A DNA stretch of 64,000 nt from Malania oleifera (lineage: Eukaryota > Streptophyta > Magnoliopsida > Santalales > Ximeniaceae). Under the pieces are notes generated by a model that had not been told where the DNA came from, made no database searches, and saw only the letters and a list, made by a program, of their open reading frames with translations. The first letter of the stretch is position 1. The number at the start of each line of letters is the position of its first letter. Shown here in pieces: positions 47,801 through 57,919 of the stretch. The stretch is from the NCBI RefSeq assembly GCF_029873635.1, contig NC_080423.1, positions 98,576,397 through 98,640,396 of the forward strand, given 5' to 3'. The position numbers and the translations under genes are program-made.

Positions 47801-48690
47801 CATGAAGTGAGGCTCCAGAGTCTAAGACCCAAGACTTCTTCTTGCTCTCCAAAGAGCATATCAACATATCACCTTCTTCTGAAGCAACATTTTCTTCTAT
47901 CTTTGCCTCATATTCCTTTCTTGGACCTTTGCACAGGTTTTTGAAATGATTGAACTTTTCACAATTCCTGCACTCAATGTTCTTTGTGCCCTAGGAACCT
48001 TTGGGATTTCTAGATTTGGATCGCTTGGTCTTTCGTGATTGTTTGATCGTTCATGCCCGCTTCCTTTCCAAAAATCTCTCCCTCGACTTTCCACGTTCAA
48101 GGATGAACTTGAGGTAGAAGCACTATTTGACTGCATCCTGATCTCTTCTGTCAAAATCATATCGACGATTTCATCAAAGTTCAGTTTTGATTTTCCTGCG
48201 AAACTACTGATCGCAGTAACAACAACTTTCCAACTCTTAAGAAACTGACTACGAATCAGTAAGACACGAATCTCACTGTCAAACTTGATTTCAACTGAGG
48301 CGAGTTGATCTGACAGCTTGTTTAAATTATTCAGATGTCTACTAAAACTTTCACCTACGGACATGTTCATGGTAAATAACTTCTTCATTAAGTGTACCTT
48401 ATTGGTTGCTGATGGCTGCTTATACATGTTGGAGAGCGCATCCATAAGAGACTTAGTGGTTATCATATGCTTGATATTGAAGACAACAGACTTTGCTAGC
48501 GTCATCTTGATAGCTCTGAGAGCTTTTTGATCAAGCAACTCCCACTCTTCCTCCTCCATAGAATCAGGCTTTCCCTTCAATGGTAAGTGAAACTCCTTAC
48601 CAAACAAGTAGTCTTCAATCTACATCTTCTAGAAACCGAAGTTGGTGTCGTTAAACATCTCAATCTTTGAGCTCTTTTCATTCTACATTT
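44830..48690 (-). pseudogene. Copia-1 gag-pol relic
   Basis: Gag (about 48690-47930) has KKLFTMNMSVGESFSRHLNN and a CCHC knuckle CRNCEKFNHFKNLC. Protease keeps an intact active site, WVLDSGASLHA (about 47825). Pre-integrase and integrase follow (IDMCGDCILRKQKRVSF and KVFGCVTYVHV). Reverse transcriptase has LHLEQLDVKTTFLHGDLDEE, KNLYGLKHAPRQWY and catalytic LLYVDDMLVV (46109-45663). Next is FDMKDLGSAKQILGMWIS and an RNase H remnant (STIGYVFTIGTTTISW). Wording is very close to tobacco Tnt1. Stops and frameshifts at about ten places make it non-functional. Confidence 0.9.
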
Positions 48691-49235
48691 TGATTCTTCA
48701 ATCTAGAGATGGAATCAGCTCAAACAGACAGCATGGTTGGATTTGGAACGGTCGAAAACCTTAGAAATGGTTCAAGTTGTTCGAAAAACATACCTGAAAT
48801 GACTCCGAAAATTTGGTCAAACTTTCTAGTCAAAATCGATCAACTTTTCATTAAACTTAATGGAATATACTCCCGCTTAATGGAATATTATGATGCCATT
48901 ACTGACGACGTTAATTAATGTCGTTACTGTGGCCATTAACTAGTTGTTGACGTGGTGCTAACGTGGAAATGGTGCTGACTTGGCACAATGATGTCATGCT
49001 GGAGTGGGTTGACTGATGATGTGGCAGTGGGGCCCAATGATGATTGTGCTAAATTACACTAGGTAAATTACCAGGGAAGTGGGGGGGGGGGGTCATAATG
49101 AACTGCTTAAGTCTCACTTTCCTAGATTAAATTTTCCTTAGACACGTAATTAGCACAATATAGCTCTTGGGACCTCCGATCTAGCGACTTTATTCCAATC
49201 TGACAATTTTACTCGGATCTGGCTCTGATACCACC

Positions 49236-49402
49236 TGTTAGCACCGGAGGAGTCCATAGGTTTGCTTAATACAAATGAGTGAGCATCAACTTGACCCAAA
49301 AGTTTAAACACATTAGGTCTTGGGCCAAACCATGTATATAAGCAAACATTGTCCACTCAATTTTTTCAATGTGGGACAAATTCATAAGTGGAATTCTCAA
49401 CA
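49236..49402 (-). repeat. Extra 167-bp LTR with its own primer site and purine tract, inside the Copia-1 leader
   Basis: On the minus strand a purine tract (AAGTGAGGGGGAGAT) is followed by TGTTGAGAATTCCAC...GGTGCTAACA. Two bases later comes a perfect primer site TGGTATCAGAGC (49233-49222). The order tract, LTR, primer site is what an LTR shared by two tandem small elements (TRIM) looks like. The sequence differs from the Copia-1 LTR. No target duplication is evident. Confidence 0.75.
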
Positions 49403-49692
49403 ATCTCCCCCTCACTTGTGAGTTCCAATTGCCAAATTCCCCAACATTTGCTCAAGTGGGCCTTACCACTAGCGTCTTACATGCCTCGGATTGCATTCCA
49501 TATGTCTTTGAACCAATCCTACCTCCCACGTCTTGACCCTATTCAGATCCATCCTAGGCCTAGATGATCCTTATTGGCTTCAGTCACACACTTGGTCCTC
49601 CAATTGTTAGCACGTCAAGAGAATTAGCCTCACGTCTCAACTTTTACGATGTCGCTCACCCAAAGTTACAAACCATCGACTCTAATACCACT

Positions 49693-49869
49693 TGTTATGG
49701 ATCTAGGAACAATAATTACACACACAATCAAAATAAGCACACAAAATAAGAACACCAGATTTATGTGATTCGGTCTAATCTGACCTATGTCCACGGAGCA
49801 TACCGAATATACTCTAACCAGGGAGAAAAATAAGAGGAGGAGACACACACTTAACTCAACTCTTCTCAC

Positions 49870-49906
<37 letters not shown>

Positions 49907-50165
49907 CTTTAGCACTCTTTCACTCCTCGCTCACTCACTTTACTTGTATACTTCACATATATAACACAAAAGTTCTTATTTATAGATACATAGGATAGAT
50001 ATAGAAGGGAATGAGTTATTGCATTCTAATGGGATAATGAGCACGTGATATTTAATGGATTATTTTAGCACGTGATAATTGTGTTTTTGATGGAATGAAT
50101 TTGGCACGCAGCTGCAACTCTCTTTAAGGCGTTTCCATTTTCTCCATTTCCATTTCAGCTTAACA
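49693..50165 (-). repeat. Copia-1 5' LTR
   Basis: It matches the left LTR from TGTTATGGATCTAGG to CTTAACA, 473 bp, with a shorter CT run (about 49874-49903). The primer site lies two bases inside on the left. Confidence 0.93.
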
Positions 50166-50429
50166 ATTTTTATAATATTTTTTTATTTAAAGTTGAAAAT
50201 TAGCATTTTTAATTAATTTTTTAATTTGTATTAGTTTTATAAATGTTAACCAAACAAGTTGTTGGTTTCTAATTTTTAGTTTCTGTTTTTGGTTTTAGAT
50301 TTTCTTTTTCTAGTTTTTTGTTTCTCTAATTTTTTACAGTGATACCAAATGGCCCCCAAGTAGCCCCACCGAGTTGGCCTCGTGAATTCACACAAACAAG
50401 GTATTTTTTCAAAAAGCTTAAAAATCTAT

Positions 50430-50720
50430 TAAATCATTTTTTATTATTATCTCATTCCAAATTATTTTTTTTTTTTTATTTCAAATAATATTAATTAGTT
50501 CACTCCTTAATTGTGTGTTTTTGACTTATATTTCAAGTGTCTAAATCATTTAAGCCACCTCTCCCTTGTCATCTTCTACTAGTAATATGCCTAATTTATT
50601 ACGAATATATTCATTTCTTAATTTATTTCTTAATATTTATCTATACAATCTTTATATACATCTTGAAATATGGTGACACATAGCATAATTCTATGGTGAT
50701 AATAACCAACCAAGGCAATC
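50430..50720 (-). pseudogene. Short RTE-like LINE remnant
   Basis: The plus strand has ATCTCATTCCAAATTATTTT and TAATATGCCTAATTTATTAC, which match the 3' part of the RTE relic at 24610-24800 (CTCATTCCAAGTTATTTTAG and CCTAACTTACCGCGAATATG). Intervening sequence is lost. Confidence 0.55.
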
Positions 50721-50887
50721 ACACTTGAGGAATTATGTAGGAAGTTAATAGGATTGTTATAACGAGCCCTTTATGTCATCATATCTACAACCAATCACCA
50801 ACCTCCAAACTATCTTACAAGGATGCTTGTTCAAATTTTGACCAAACATCCTTTTAGCACATCAAGCGAGACACTTTATCTTATCGG

Positions 50888-51094
50888 TTGCTAAAGGTTA
50901 TTGACATTAATAGAGGTATTATGTCGTCTATGCCAACTAGACTCATTAGTAATGATTTGGCAGCAATTAAGCAACAAATTGTTGAAGAAAACATTAGTGT
51001 AGTTTCTTATACCTTTCACGATGTAGCAACTACGATGAAGGCAATCGTATATGATTTAAAAAGCAACATGAAATCTTGGGTGGAGAATATGTGA
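50888..51094 (+). pseudogene. Orphan open stretch, probably part of a degenerate element
   Basis: A 68-codon frame encodes MLKVIDINRGIMSSMPTRLI and on to DLKSNMKSWVENM. I do not recognise it. In broken frames it continues into SWRFGQL-type repeats at 51179-51385. Neighbouring words recur near 53441 and 54046, which suggests that 50690-54110 was one repeat unit before the solo LTR inserted. Confidence 0.3.
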
Positions 51095-51178
51095 AAGATG
51101 TGTTTGGCGATTTAAGATTCACAACAGAAACATCTATGAAAGCTTCCGTAATCCTTTTATGAGTATAGTTGAATTATA

Positions 51179-51385
51179 ACTCATAATTATAGTGATTTAT
51201 GGAGGTTTGGCCAACTTGATTTTTAACAAGTAGGCACTAGGAGGCAAACGTCATTCACTCCATATTTCCCTCATGGTTGAACCTTCGCTCATGATTCTAG
51301 TGATTCGTGGAGGTTTGGCCAACTTGCTCTTTGCCAAGTAGGCACTAGGGAGCAAGCATCGATCGCCCCACAGTTTTCTCATAGA
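51179..51385. repeat. Tandem duplication of about 110 bp, two copies
   Basis: Copy 1 (about 51179-51288) and copy 2 (about 51289-51385) share GTGGAGGTTTGGCCAACTTG-type sequence, CAAGTAGGCACTAGG and ATTC.TGGAGG words. In one frame both read WRFGQL...QVGTR, so it may have arisen inside a coding sequence. Confidence 0.75.
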
Positions 51386-51388
51386 TAA

Positions 51389-51781
51389 TGTAGAGACCCA
51401 GAAAAATAATAACAATGAAAATAATATAGGAAAAGGGAAAAAGGAAAGGAAAGAGAAAGAAAAAGAAGGGGAAAAGAAATTTAAAAAGGGGCATCAGCAG
51501 GGATTCGTCGACGAACCCATTGTCTTCATCAACGAAAGTCCTTCTTAGTCTCTTCGATGAGTACATGTGTCTCATCGACGAGAAGATACCAAGAGTGGAG
51601 AATTTTGAGCTATTAAGGGTTCATCTAAGAACCCATTATCTTCGTTGATAAGCGGCCTTCTATGGATCGTCGACGAGCGCCCTTCTATGATTCATCGACG
51701 AGTACACGTGTCTCATGGACGAGGACACGTAGACAACTATCTATATAAAGGCTCAAATCAGATTTTCAGCAAGAAAAATAG

Positions 51782-51820
<39 letters not shown>

Positions 51821-52651
51821 CTTTCAGCCTCTCCTCCTTCTCTCTTCATTTTCGGCCCGATTTTACACTGTTTCAACGATTATAAATCACCACGATGATC
51901 TATGGGTGATTTTCTGCAAGTTGATTGGAGCGGATTGTTGATTTAGGGTCCTTGGGCACCACTCTAAAATCAGGGTAAGTAAGTTATTTTAGGGCTTAAA
52001 TAATTATTTGGGATATGAGGACCCAGGAAATGTGTTAGATAATAAATATATTGGGGTTGAGTTGATTGAACAGGGGATAATGCGATTTCAAGGTTTGGAA
52101 TTCTGAGCGTCACGAGCATGGTTTAGGGTTTTAGCAGGCTTCTCAGGAAATAGGTAAGGGGATAGATTAAGTCAGGTATTTTCAGTAAATTAATCATTGA
52201 ATATACATTATTTGATTCAGAAAGGTATATATGAATTAGTATAGTTTTTGGGAATACTGATGTTGAACTGAGGAAACCTTGAAAACATATTTAATATTAT
52301 TTTGTTAGCAAAATATGTTTTCCTAGGCCAGATAATATATTACAGAGTAGTACTCACTTGTGTGAAGCATTAGTATAAATTTTACTGTAAATAATGGTAT
52401 GCCAGAATATTTTATGATTTCACTAAACAAGCATGATTTGAAGACAATTTTTAGAAAAAACTCAGGTAGTGTATAAAAGGTTAAGTATATTATGGTTTTC
52501 GCTGCATAGTTGACATGTATGTATAAACAGGTTGATCCCCGGTACCCCTTTGGGTTCAGGTTGACATTGATTATGTTTTATGGTATCAAAGTTCTATTAT
52601 TATTATTATTATGTGAAAAAAAATATAGCAAAATGATTTGGGGTCGTTATA
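51389..52651 (+). mobile_element. Gypsy solo LTR, 1263 bp
   Basis: It begins TGTAGAGACCCAG and ends GGGTCGTTATA (expected ACA). The flanks GATAA (51384-51388) and GATGA (52652-52656) form a 4/5 target duplication. It carries the same TCGTCGACGA-like motif cluster as the other two gypsy LTRs (51503-51723) and a TATA box TATATAAAG at 51742-51750. A (CT)n run lies at about 51787-51818. No primer site, tract or pol is adjacent, so LTR-LTR recombination removed the rest. Confidence 0.8.
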
Positions 52652-53283
52652 GATGAACCATGACATATGATGATTTTGGCCAAACTCAATAATAGGAGCA
52701 TAGCGAAATCTTTGTACAAACATCATCGTTGATTAGGATCATTAAAATCCTTTGTTGCTCGATTACAAAGAAGAAGATAGCTCAACACTAACAAAATTTA
52801 CAAGGACTCCTAATGGTTGACTATACTAAGGAGGAGGATTTTGACAGGGTTGAGTATGAAGAATTCAAGAATTCCTTATTGTTCGAGAAATCAAAAATTA
52901 CCAATGAGGGAAGTTTTTATGATCTTGAGACGGAATATTATCTTTAATATCATAAGGATCTTAAACAAACAAATGACATAGGCTTAACTTTTAATACTAA
53001 AGCTTGGATAATTGAAAAAAAAAAAAAAAAACTTGATACTGATGAGGGCACATTCAACAGCGAAATATTAAACTAGGCAAGAATCATCCTTTGGCTTGAC
53101 CAAAATCTAGTATTATCCTTCACTCTTGGTCGGTTAAAATGTGCTTCGAGTCCAATATGTTTAGGGGGGGCATCGTCACAAATAATTTGAATGATCAAGA
53201 AATTATTTACTCTATGAAGGCAATGAATGTAATATATTCTTCATGTGTAAAAGGTTGAAATAATAATAATAATAATAAGTTTT

Positions 53284-53342
<59 letters not shown>

Positions 53343-53560
53343 TATAATAAGTGTTATGGATGTTTATTATACACACTATATGCATCAAAATGGGCACATG
53401 TGAGGGCATTATTTCTGCGTCTTTGTGCATCCTCTTAGAATATGGTGATAATAGTTCGACCAAAACAATTGCTTGAGGAATAAAATTGGAAGTCGCCCTA
53501 GCTAGGCAAGGATAAACTGTCATCACGAAGCGTAAGGAACTATAAGTGGCCACCTAAGCA
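52652..53560 (+). pseudogene. Degenerate coding-like sequence of unknown origin
   Basis: Around 52815-52950 the plus strand reads MVDYTKEEDFDRVEYEEFKN and LLFEKSKITNEGSFYDLETE before a stop. Further broken frames follow (TNDIGLTFNTKAWII, SSFGLTKI). The charged composition recalls a retroelement gag but I cannot assign it. Words at 53441-53490 repeat those at 50691-50740. Confidence 0.3.
53288..53350. repeat. (AAT)n microsatellite
   Basis: A run of TAA/AAT units of about 60 bases, with a shorter run just before it at 53261-53277. Confidence 0.95.
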
Positions 53561-53772
53561 AGACTAGAGAGGAGGATTCAAATTTGGTCATTTTCCAAAT
53601 TTATGGTTAGGATTAATCTTTTGAATTTATAATTAGGTTGTCTTGATTTTATGATGTATAATTGTAGGATTGATGTAGATTCAATATGAAAAGGATATAA
53701 ATATGAGTAATTTTTATTATAAAGGGACCTTCAATCAACTATTCAAACTAGCCTACTATTTAATAATAGGCC

Positions 53773-53776
<4 letters not shown>

Positions 53777-53852
<76 letters not shown>
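53777..53852. repeat. (CT)n microsatellite, about 76 bases
   Basis: The longest uninterrupted dinucleotide run in the window, likely to be length-polymorphic. Confidence 0.97.
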
Positions 53853-53854
<2 letters not shown>

Positions 53855-54102
53855 CTCTTACTTTCATGTATCTCTATTTTCTTATTCTGTATCTCCTTTT
53901 TCCTTTGTGTAATCTAACTATTTTCACTTACCTTTTTTTCTCCCTCCTTTCTACAATCTTCTATAATTCTATAATTCATTGTCTATCATCCCTATTCTAT
54001 AGGTTTTCTTTTATAAAATAGAGTATTATCCAAATACGTTTGATTGGGGCTAACATAACAATCTCTTTACGCCATCACATTTACAACTAATCACCCGCTT
54101 CA

Positions 54103-56570
54103 ATGCATTTAGACACCCCATTTTGTCCAGAACTTTATACAACAAAACTTCAGGTTCCTTTTTATTTTTTTTAATTAGTTACTTTTGGCTTAATATGGTG
54201 CCATTTAAGGGCTTGTCCTAAGTTTGATCTCTCATTTCATTCCCAATTGGCAATGAATTAAATAAATGAATAAATCACTCCCAATTGTCAAAAAAAAAAA
54301 AGAAGAAGCAATTACTCCCAATTAGTTAAAAATCAATCAATCATTTAATAAATGGAGGGCCAATCAAGGCCCTTCCTTGCTTCCTCCTTGGCTTATAAAT
54401 AGGAGCTTCACAAAAAGAAGAGGAGGGAAGAAAAATTGATTTCTTATACTGAGAAAGAGAGATAGAAGAGTGTGGTAGAGAGATTGAAAGAAGTAGGCAA
54501 AATTCTGCCAAGAAAAGAAGAAGCAAGAAGCAAAAGCTTCTAAAAGAAGAAAGAAGAAAAGGTAAGGAGATGCTAAGAGACAAAAAATGAAGTAGAAGAG
54601 GTGAAAGGAGCAAGAAGAAAAAGGAAGTAGAAACAAAGAGTGAGAGAGGGAGTTAAAGATTAAAGGGGGATCAAATAGAGGCCGAGTAAGGAGGTTGCTA
54701 AATTTCAGAAGAGAGATTTAGTTACAGTAGTAAAAAAAATGTAATAGCCCGGGTTCCCTCATCTAGAAGGTAGGTGTGACCTCTACAATCATGTTTAGCT
54801 TGTTGTACTCTTGATTGAATGTTTCCAATATAGCTTAAAGCACTCTCCTGTGTTTGAAAATGCTTTGTAAGACTAAAATTTTGAGTACGATATTAAGAAA
54901 ATCAGTTGCAAAATTAATTAATTGATTAAGGGCAGATTTGGAGTTGGTCTGTGAAAAGAATTTTGGTTGAATCTTGGGTGTTTAGATTTATAAGATTAAT
55001 CCATGAAATCAATTTAGTTGGATCACATTCGTGATCACATTTTGAGAATACAACTTGGGTTTAATACTGAAAATGTTATAGTGACTTAAAAATCAAGCCA
55101 AGCTAAAAATTAGTCCATATTTAAATCATTTGAAATTGGATTGGGTTGGAAAATTATTTGTGTTGAAAAGTGTAGGTTCAAAATATCCTTTGGAGCACAA
55201 CATATGCATTGATATGAGATTGGGGATCAGATTAAAATATAATTTTGGATCTAACATCTAGTTTGCAATTGAAAATTGATTGTGGGTTGAAAACTGATCA
55301 ACAAAGGAAAATCATTTTTGGGTCAAAATTTGTTTGGGGTTTGAAATCAATTCAAGGTTTAAAGCATAAATTAGAAGAATTAGAAGAGAAATTAGAAGGA
55401 AAAAAAAAGTGAAAACTTTAAAAAGGGAAAAACAAAAACCACAAAAAGAAATAAAATTGAGAAAATTTCTTTAAAAATGCAAAAAAAATAAAAATAAATT
55501 AAAAAGAAAAAAGAAAGAAAATTTACAAAAAAACTCTTAAGACCCTTCATGATTTGTATGAATACGTGTTTGCTCTTTTTATGTGTGTGTACTTTGTATG
55601 TTGCATGTGTGTTAAGTTGTGTGTGTAAGTGTGTGTGTGTGTGTATGTGTGTAAGTGTGTGTGCTTGCGGCATATTTGGCATGTTGGTATATATATAGTA
55701 ATGTGTATGTGTGCAGGTATGCGTGTGTATGTAGTAATATTAGTGTATGTATGTGTTGTGTTTTAGTATGTGTATATTACTGCATATTTTATCCTACCTT
55801 TATTGAAGATTCATAAAAATAGAAAATTGTTGAAAACCCCCAAAAATATGTTTTTGTAGCATTTTTCTTGATTTTAAATAAGACTGATAATAAAACCCTA
55901 GATTTTCAAAAATCATGCATCTCACCACATTTTTAACACTTTCAAAACTCACTTATTTCATTCACTCTTTCATTTATCGGTAATACAAGCTTAGTTTTCC
56001 TTTTTTAAAACTTTGGTTTTCCAAGTCGGCATAAGTCTGACATTTTCAAAACCAACTGTTTTTATGCATTTATTAGTCATCACCACCATCATCATCATCT
56101 CATTTTCACCAAAACTTAGGGTTGTGAGGCAAACTCCTTTTAGAGCAATACTCTGGGCTTCATGAATCCGTATTGGAGTGTTTGATCAATGATTTCATCA
56201 CTGAATGACTAAAAGGGGGTCTTTTCTCCCCCCCTCCCTTTTTTTTTAGGCAACACTTATGTAATTGTAGGAACCATTCTACAAACGGGTGTCGTAGGGG
56301 GTGCTAATATCTTCCCTTTGCACAAATGTACTCCCAAACTCATTTTTTTTTTATTTTTACAAACCTTTTGCAGGGTTTTTCTTTATCTTCCTTGTTTTTT
56401 TTTTTTAAGTGGCGACCTCGTTTTTAACTATTTTACCCTTTTTCATTAAAACATCTTAGTTTCTTATTTGGGGACCATCATTCCCTTTTTGTCAGTACCT
56501 TAAGCAGAACTTGACATTGACAATGCACATTATCTAAAAAGGTATTTGGGCACCCATTTTCGACAAAAAT
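54103..56570 (+). repeat. Tat/Ogre-type LTR candidate (about 2.4 kb)
   Basis: The right part has GGGTGTCGTAGGGGGTGCTA, CTTCCCTTTGCAC, CTCCCAAACTC and AGTGGCGACCTCGTTTTTAA and ends GGGCACCCATTTTCGACA. This resembles the conserved LTR end of plant Tat/Ogre gypsy elements, from memory. A TATA box (TTATAAATAGGA, about 54390) is followed by a purine-rich leader, as expected at U3/R. The left end is tentatively TGCATTTAGACACCCCATTT. No coding region or partner LTR is present, so it is a solo or truncated LTR. A GT-rich tract lies at about 55577-55735. Confidence 0.55.
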
Positions 56571-56574
56571 GTTA

Positions 56575-57030
56575 TACCACTCCTCTATCTAAGCATTTGC
56601 ATTTCAACACTTTTACTTTTTGGATATGTTGTTTCTTATATTTCCGACATTCTGATTCATATAGCATGACTAGTCTTATAATCACCCTATATAACTTTTT
56701 CATCTAATTTTAAAGGTATTTTGCGATCACACTATGCGCCCAACACTCCTCCTCTCCATTTTACAGTCTCTTTTAACTCTATGTGCTACATCCTTTTAAT
56801 TTCTCCTTTCGTTGGTATATTTTATCTTATTTCCACTTATTATCATAAAACCTCTAGACTTTAAAGCATACTCTATAACTCTTACTGCACTCTTTTTCAT
56901 CAATAATAGAAATAATCATATACACCATAAGATATCATTTTAGATACTCCTAATGAGTTCATCAATCACTAAAATGAAAAGATAAGGGTTCAAAACTGAT
57001 CCTTGATGTACTCTTATATATATAATAGTA
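56575..57030 (-). pseudogene. RTE-like LINE fragment
   Basis: The plus strand reads CTTTTACTTTTTGGATAT, CATTCTGATTCATATAGCAT and CTTGATGTACTCTTA, matching the RTE relic at 24840-25390 piece by piece. About 120 bases are missing in the middle. It is heavily mutated. Confidence 0.75.
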
Positions 57031-57085
57031 TAATGACTAGCGCTAGGATTGCAGTTGGAGAGTTTATAAAGTTTTCCATTATACT

Positions 57086-57091
<6 letters not shown>

Positions 57092-57141
<50 letters not shown>
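57092..57141. repeat. (AT)n microsatellite
   Basis: About 50 bases of alternating TA. A G14 run follows at 57277-57290. Confidence 0.95.
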
Positions 57142-57142
<1 letters not shown>

Positions 57143-57539
57143 TTATACTAATTTACATTAGTATACCTACAATAAGCTCACTCCTTTTCTAAAACTTACC
57201 CTTATTTTTGTCAGTAAAGGGTAAATTGTACTGATCAAATGGATATGTACAGTTTACACTGGGCATACCCAGGAAAGGGGGGGGGGGGGGAAACAAGTCC
57301 CCCAATATAATTAAAAAATGAAACAATCAAAAGCTTAGCCAAAAAGGCCACCTACATTAAAAACAAAGGAGACCTAAGCTCCAATTCGAAACAACAAAAG
57401 TAACAAAAGTTACACATAAAACTGGGCATATGTAGAGTCAACTCTAAAATAGCAGCAAGATCAACTAGAAACAACCATGCCCAATCATGGATGCAGCAAA
57501 CCCAGCAATTGTTATCAAAACACACTGAAATTGCAAAAT

Positions 57540-57591
57540 CCAGCCACAAGGAAATGAACCCCAAGCTCACACTCGAAGCCTAGGACACTTC
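57540..57591. repeat. Left remainder of the minisatellite split by Copia-2
   Basis: GAACCCCAAGCTCACACTCG followed by AAGCCTAGGACACTTC is identical to part of the repeat unit on the other side of Copia-2 (63071-63106). If Copia-2 and one ACTTC copy are taken out, the two parts join in register. Confidence 0.85.
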
Positions 57592-57919
57592 TGATGGGTG
57601 GAGAGGATCGCTCAGTCACTAGTTGTAACTGAAACTCAGTGAGAATCAATACCAAACAACAATATATTTCAATCTCAAAATGGATACAAAGAACTTTAAA
57701 ATAAAACTCTCTCTCATGCTCATTGGCTTTACACTCTCAACACACCACATCCTTCATTGCACACACACACATCTATTTATAGTAAATCATACAAAAATAT
57801 AATCAACAATGGTGGGAATTAAACTTCAACGGAGGTGGGCTGGTAGGTGGAGCAGGTTGCCTGCCAATCTCCAATGTCAATAGAAACGGCTGCCGACGAG
57901 TCAAGTTTAATTTTCAACA
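57592..57919 (-). repeat. Copia-2 3' LTR
   Basis: On the plus strand it starts TGATGGGTGGAGAGG and ends TTTTCAACA, 328 bp, collinear with 62692-63019 without indels. Confidence 0.95.

Larger units (their letters stand above)
44204..50165 (-). mobile_element. Copia-1, complete but decayed Tnt1/Tork-type LTR retrotransposon, 5962 bp
   Basis: Two LTRs in direct orientation, a 5-bp target duplication ATTTT on both sides (44199-44203 and 50166-50170) and a full gag-pol between them define the element. It reads on the minus strand. The primer site TGGTATTAGAGTC next to the right LTR (49690-49678) fits initiator tRNA-Met with one change. The purine tract AAGTGAGAGAT lies beside the left LTR. The leader contains a foreign-looking LTR (49236-49402). 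Confidence 0.93.

Noticed and set aside
55392..55682. His/Thr-rich minus-strand frame
   Set aside because: Product of the GT-rich repeat at 55577-55735 read in reverse. Low complexity only.
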